This document shows positions 4,480 through 7,134 of a DNA stretch of 7,134 bases, one piece after another (positions within the stretch are counted from its first letter, which is position 1; the number at the start of each line of letters is the position of its first letter). The stretch lies in the NCBI GenBank assembly GCA_029237515.1, contig JARBAV010000336.1, positions 1 to 7,134 on the forward strand. The letters are read 5' to 3'. The notes beneath the pieces were generated by a model. It worked only from the letters and a program-made list of their open reading frames with translations, ran no database searches and was not told the DNA's origin. The position numbers were made by a program, and so were the translations under genes. The DNA is from Nitrososphaerales archaeon (lineage in GTDB: Archaea; Thermoproteota; Nitrososphaeria; Nitrososphaerales; Nitrososphaeraceae).

Positions 4480-6111
4480 GTGCGGGCTAAAAAGGATAAT
4501 ACGGATTGTAAATTTATTTTCATTACCGGCGGGGTAATGTCTGGCTTAGGTAAGGGGGTAATTACAGCCTCAGTAGCCAAGCTCTTGCAGCTGTGTGGTT
4601 ATAATGTTTCCTGTGTAAAAATAGATCCATACATCAACTATGACGCTGGAACAATGAATCCAACAGCCCATGGTGAAGTATTCGTCACCGAAGACGGAGG
4701 GGAATGCGACATGGATTTAGGAACCTATGAACGTTTTCTTGATATCTCAATTTCCAAAGAACATAACATAACAACTGGAAGGATATATTCGGACGTCATT
4801 CAAGCAGAGAGAGGTGGAAAATATCTTGGCCAATGTGTGCAGATAATTCCTCACATAACGGATACAATAAAGGAAAGACTAAGAGAGGTATCAAGAGAAA
4901 ATAATTTAGACGTTCTAGTGGTTGAGTGTGGTGGCACAGTCGGAGACATTGAGAGCTTGCCGTTTCTAGAAGCGTTGAGGCAATTAGAATTGGAAGTGGG
5001 AGATTCCAATACGCTTGTTATTCACGTTACCCTAGCACCAGTTTTGGATGTAGTCGGAGAACAAAAAACCAAGCCTACACAGCATAGCGTGCAAGAGTTA
5101 AGGAGAATTGGGATACAACCGGACATACTAGCAGTCAGATGTAGCACACCCTTAACTTCAGAAGTTAGACACAAGATTTCACTCTTTGCAAGCGTCCCAG
5201 AACAAAATGTGATTTCATGTCATGATGCTCCTTCTATCTACAATGTCCCTGAGATGCTCCAAGAACAGCACATAGTTAATGCCATAGGTACCAAGATATT
5301 GCTTAAACGGAGAAAGCCTCATTTGAGTTACTGGAAATCAGTTACAAGAGGTTTTTACAATCAAAATGGTACAGTTGAAATTGCTATCGTAGGCAAATAT
5401 GTTTCTCTCCCAGACAGTTATGTCAGCGTTTATCATGCACTATCACATTCAGCAGCACAGATTAGAAAGAAACTGCAGGTAGAATGGATCGAATCCGAAA
5501 GATTTGAACAGACCGACAAACTTCATAACATCGAATACTTAAGCAAGTTTGATGGGATCGTCGTCCCTGGAGGTTTTGGCAGGAGAGGAAGCGAGGGAAT
5601 TATTAGAACCGCAGATTACGCTAGGATTCGTAATATACCTTACTTGGGAATTTGTTTTGGATTTCAGCTTGCATTGGTTGCTTTTGCAAGAAATGCCTGC
5701 GGAATTAAAGAGGCTAACTCCGCAGAGGTAGAATCGAAAGTCAGAGATCCGATCGTGGAATTTATGCCCGAGCAGCGGGATAACCTAAAACTAGGAGGTT
5801 CTATGAGATTGGGAAGTCATCAAGTCGTTATCAGGGCAAATACTATGGCTAAGAAAATATATCTTACAAACACTATTAGTGGGAGACATCGCCACCGGTA
5901 TGAGCTTAATCAAAGATATTTGGAAATCTTGGAAAAAGGGGGTTTAGTATTATCTGGATTTTCTGATGGGGGCAAGCGCACTGAAATATTGGAGTTACCA
6001 AAGCACAAATTCTACTTTGCAACACAATATCATTCTGAATTCAGTAGTAGGTTGGGAAAGCCAGAAAGAAGTTTTTTGGCTTTTGTAGAGTCCGCATCAT
6101 CTAGAGCTTGA
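4480..6111 (+). CDS. pyrG: CTP synthase (glutamine-hydrolysing)
   Basis: The enzyme makes CTP from UTP, ATP and glutamine, the last step of de novo pyrimidine nucleotide synthesis in the cytoplasm. The 543 residues match the family length. The synthase domain (about 10-275) shows GGVMSGLGKG (17-26, with Lys25), DPYINYDAGT (49-58), HGEVFVTEDG (64-73), the Mg-binding Asp79 and Glu149 (VVECGGTVGDIES), and TKPTQHSV. The class I glutaminase domain (about 298-543) has PGGFGRRG, nucleophile Cys392 in GICFGFQ, and the His518/Glu520 pair in QYHSEF, so it should be active. GICFGFQ and QYHSEF vary slightly from the usual GICLGMQ and QFHPEF. The start is GTG 4480; an in-frame stop at 4468 leaves no upstream alternative, and the overlapping ATG at 4478 is out of frame. 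It has its own promoter with a palindrome above it. Its last 11 bases overlap the convergent NAD kinase gene. Confidence 0.97.
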   Translation: MRAKKDNTDCKFIFITGGVMSGLGKGVITASVAKLLQLCGYNVSCVKIDPYINYDAGTMNPTAHGEVFVTEDGGECDMDLGTYERFLDISISKEHNITTGRIYSDVIQAERGGKYLGQCVQIIPHITDTIKERLREVSRENNLDVLVVECGGTVGDIESLPFLEALRQLELEVGDSNTLVIHVTLAPVLDVVGEQKTKPTQHSVQELRRIGIQPDILAVRCSTPLTSEVRHKISLFASVPEQNVISCHDAPSIYNVPEMLQEQHIVNAIGTKILLKRRKPHLSYWKSVTRGFYNQNGTVEIAIVGKYVSLPDSYVSVYHALSHSAAQIRKKLQVEWIESERFEQTDKLHNIEYLSKFDGIVVPGGFGRRGSEGIIRTADYARIRNIPYLGICFGFQLALVAFARNACGIKEANSAEVESKVRDPIVEFMPEQRDNLKLGGSMRLGSHQVVIRANTMAKKIYLTNTISGRHRHRYELNQRYLEILEKGGLVLSGFSDGGKRTEILELPKHKFYFATQYHSEFSSRLGKPERSFLAFVESASSRA

Positions 6112-7105
6112 GCTCATAAATTCGCTGCCTGGCGTCACGAAGGGAAGTCTTTTTTTTCACATAGCCTCGGGTGAGAAGATGCCTTAACGCTAATCTCACT
6201 GTTCGTTCTGGCAACATCGTCCTAGTTGATAGATCCCTCTGACTTAGAGCACCTTCATACTCTAACGTCTTGAGAAGCAATTTTGCGCTTGGCGGCATAC
6301 TCAATAAATCCTCAGCGAGCCTTACTTTCTTGGCAATCACTGAGATTATAGATGAATTTCCTGAGAGCCTAACTAGCTTTGCTGGAACCTCATGTTTGGA
6401 GCATTGAAGTGATTTCTTAATTCCCATTCTTGTGCCTCCATCAAGGACAATTTCACAATGATACCTGCTAACTATATCAGCTACCTCTACCGTAGTATCG
6501 TTTGGGATTATTAAGGGTCGTCTTGTGTTGTCCAATGAATTAACAGATACTACAACGAAGACCTGAGATTTCTGTAGAACCATTGGGCCCCCAGCGGACA
6601 TTGAATAAGCAGTGGAACCAGTTGGGGTAGACAAAATCAAGCCGTCGCTATTGTCACGCCAAACAGTTTTCTCATCTATTCTTAAAACATGCTCCATTAG
6701 TGTGGCACTTTTACTTGGGAATACAGCAACGTCGTTGAGCACCGGTTCTACCTCCCTGCCATCTACCCTAACGGCAATTCTAAACACCTGATCAATTTCG
6801 AAATTTCCTTTGTCTATTCGAACTAGAGATGCTTCTAGGTCGCGGACATCGAGTTGAGCAAGGAATCCTGTCGAATCTGATTCGTATATTCCTAGTACAG
6901 GGGCAGAATCTGTAACCACCTTATGAAAGTAATCTAGAATTCCTCGATCACCTCCTGCAGAAATTATGAGATCAACATCCTTTGCGGCACGATAGTCGCC
7001 ATCCCTCATTAGTTGAACATTAAAACCACCATAATCTAGGACTTTCTTGATCTGATGCAATAGCGTCGAATCTCTCGCTTGATTCACCGAAATAGCGACC
7101 TTCAT
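6101..7105 (-). CDS. nadK: NAD kinase with C-terminal winged-helix domain
   Basis: NAD kinase phosphorylates NAD to NADP using ATP or polyphosphate. Residues 1-260 form the kinase: GGDRG (51-55, with catalytic-type Asp53), LGIYESDSTGFL (71-82), ND (124-125), DGLILSTPTGSTAYSMSAGGP (from 154), RRPLIIP (195-201) and LDGG (221-224). The later motifs are textbook, but the first is normally GGDGT and the second usually begins GIN, so nucleotide handling may differ. Residues about 270-334 form a winged helix-turn-helix (helices about 272-284, 287-296 and 299-313, wing 314-331) not part of the ordinary enzyme, suggesting DNA binding, dimerisation or regulation. The total of 334 residues exceeds the common 250-300. 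ATG 7105 gives a family-like N-terminus (KVAISVN); only 29 upstream bases are in the window, too few to judge the promoter. The TAG stop overlaps the end of pyrG on the opposite strand. Confidence 0.9.
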   Translation of the reverse strand: MKVAISVNQARDSTLLHQIKKVLDYGGFNVQLMRDGDYRAAKDVDLIISAGGDRGILDYFHKVVTDSAPVLGIYESDSTGFLAQLDVRDLEASLVRIDKGNFEIDQVFRIAVRVDGREVEPVLNDVAVFPSKSATLMEHVLRIDEKTVWRDNSDGLILSTPTGSTAYSMSAGGPMVLQKSQVFVVVSVNSLDNTRRPLIIPNDTTVEVADIVSRYHCEIVLDGGTRMGIKKSLQCSKHEVPAKLVRLSGNSSIISVIAKKVRLAEDLLSMPPSAKLLLKTLEYEGALSQRDLSTRTMLPERTVRLALRHLLTRGYVKKKTSLRDARQRIYELKL

Positions 7106-7134
7106 GAGGACTAATAATTCACATAAGCAAGTCC

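Noticed and set aside
4371..4580. Minus-strand open frame of 69 codons spanning the pyrG promoter
   Set aside because: It covers the palindrome, TATA box and start of pyrG in antisense and has no recognisable features.
5549..5731. Plus-strand open frame of 60 codons inside pyrG
   Set aside because: Out-of-frame shadow of the glutaminase domain of CTP synthase.

Overview
The window looks archaeal, most likely from the Nitrososphaeria (Thaumarchaeota). The gene set fits: a NuoH/NuoI pair of the type found in archaeal complex I, an Orc1/Cdc6 initiator, CTP synthase, an NAD kinase carrying an extra helix-turn-helix domain, and a UspA-type stress protein. Several genes have TATA-like boxes about 24-32 bases before the start codon and no Shine-Dalgarno, as expected for leaderless archaeal mRNAs. 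The sequence is AT-rich with small-protein-bearing spacers; a soil-type ammonia oxidiser (Nitrosocosmicus-like) is a guess from composition only.

Layout. Positions 1-741 (+) are the end of nuoH and all of nuoI, translationally coupled through a TTGA overlap; the nuo run stops at nuoI. A convergent UspA gene follows (785-1252, -). From about 1253 to 2240 lies a loosely packed region with a possible 47-residue protein (1357-1500, +), a possible 46-residue C2H2-like protein (1630-1770, -), an exact 17-bp repeat present at two promoter-like sites, and a start-less antisense open frame. A small secreted protein (2238-2483, +) is backed by its own TATA box and a terminator. A spacer of about 350 bases with a potentially structured element then leads into a divergent orc1/cdc6 (2906-4072, +) and a 96-residue winged-helix protein (4087-4377, +). 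A 102-base spacer with a perfect 18-bp palindrome precedes pyrG (4480-6111, +), which overlaps tail to tail by 11 bases with the NAD kinase gene (6101-7105, -).

How the genes relate. NuoH and NuoI form the join between the membrane and peripheral arms of complex I. The Cdc6-like protein and the small winged-helix protein are closely spaced and probably cotranscribed, so they may act in replication or its control. PyrG (CTP supply) and the NAD kinase (NADP supply) are nucleotide-metabolism enzymes transcribed toward each other. The points most worth a second look are the Cdc6 paralogue that lacks the usual sensor-1 Asn and arginine finger, the NAD kinase with an altered GGDG motif plus a DNA-binding-like tail, the palindrome before pyrG, and the hairpin-forming leader before cdc6. 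No complete new defence or mobile system is visible here.
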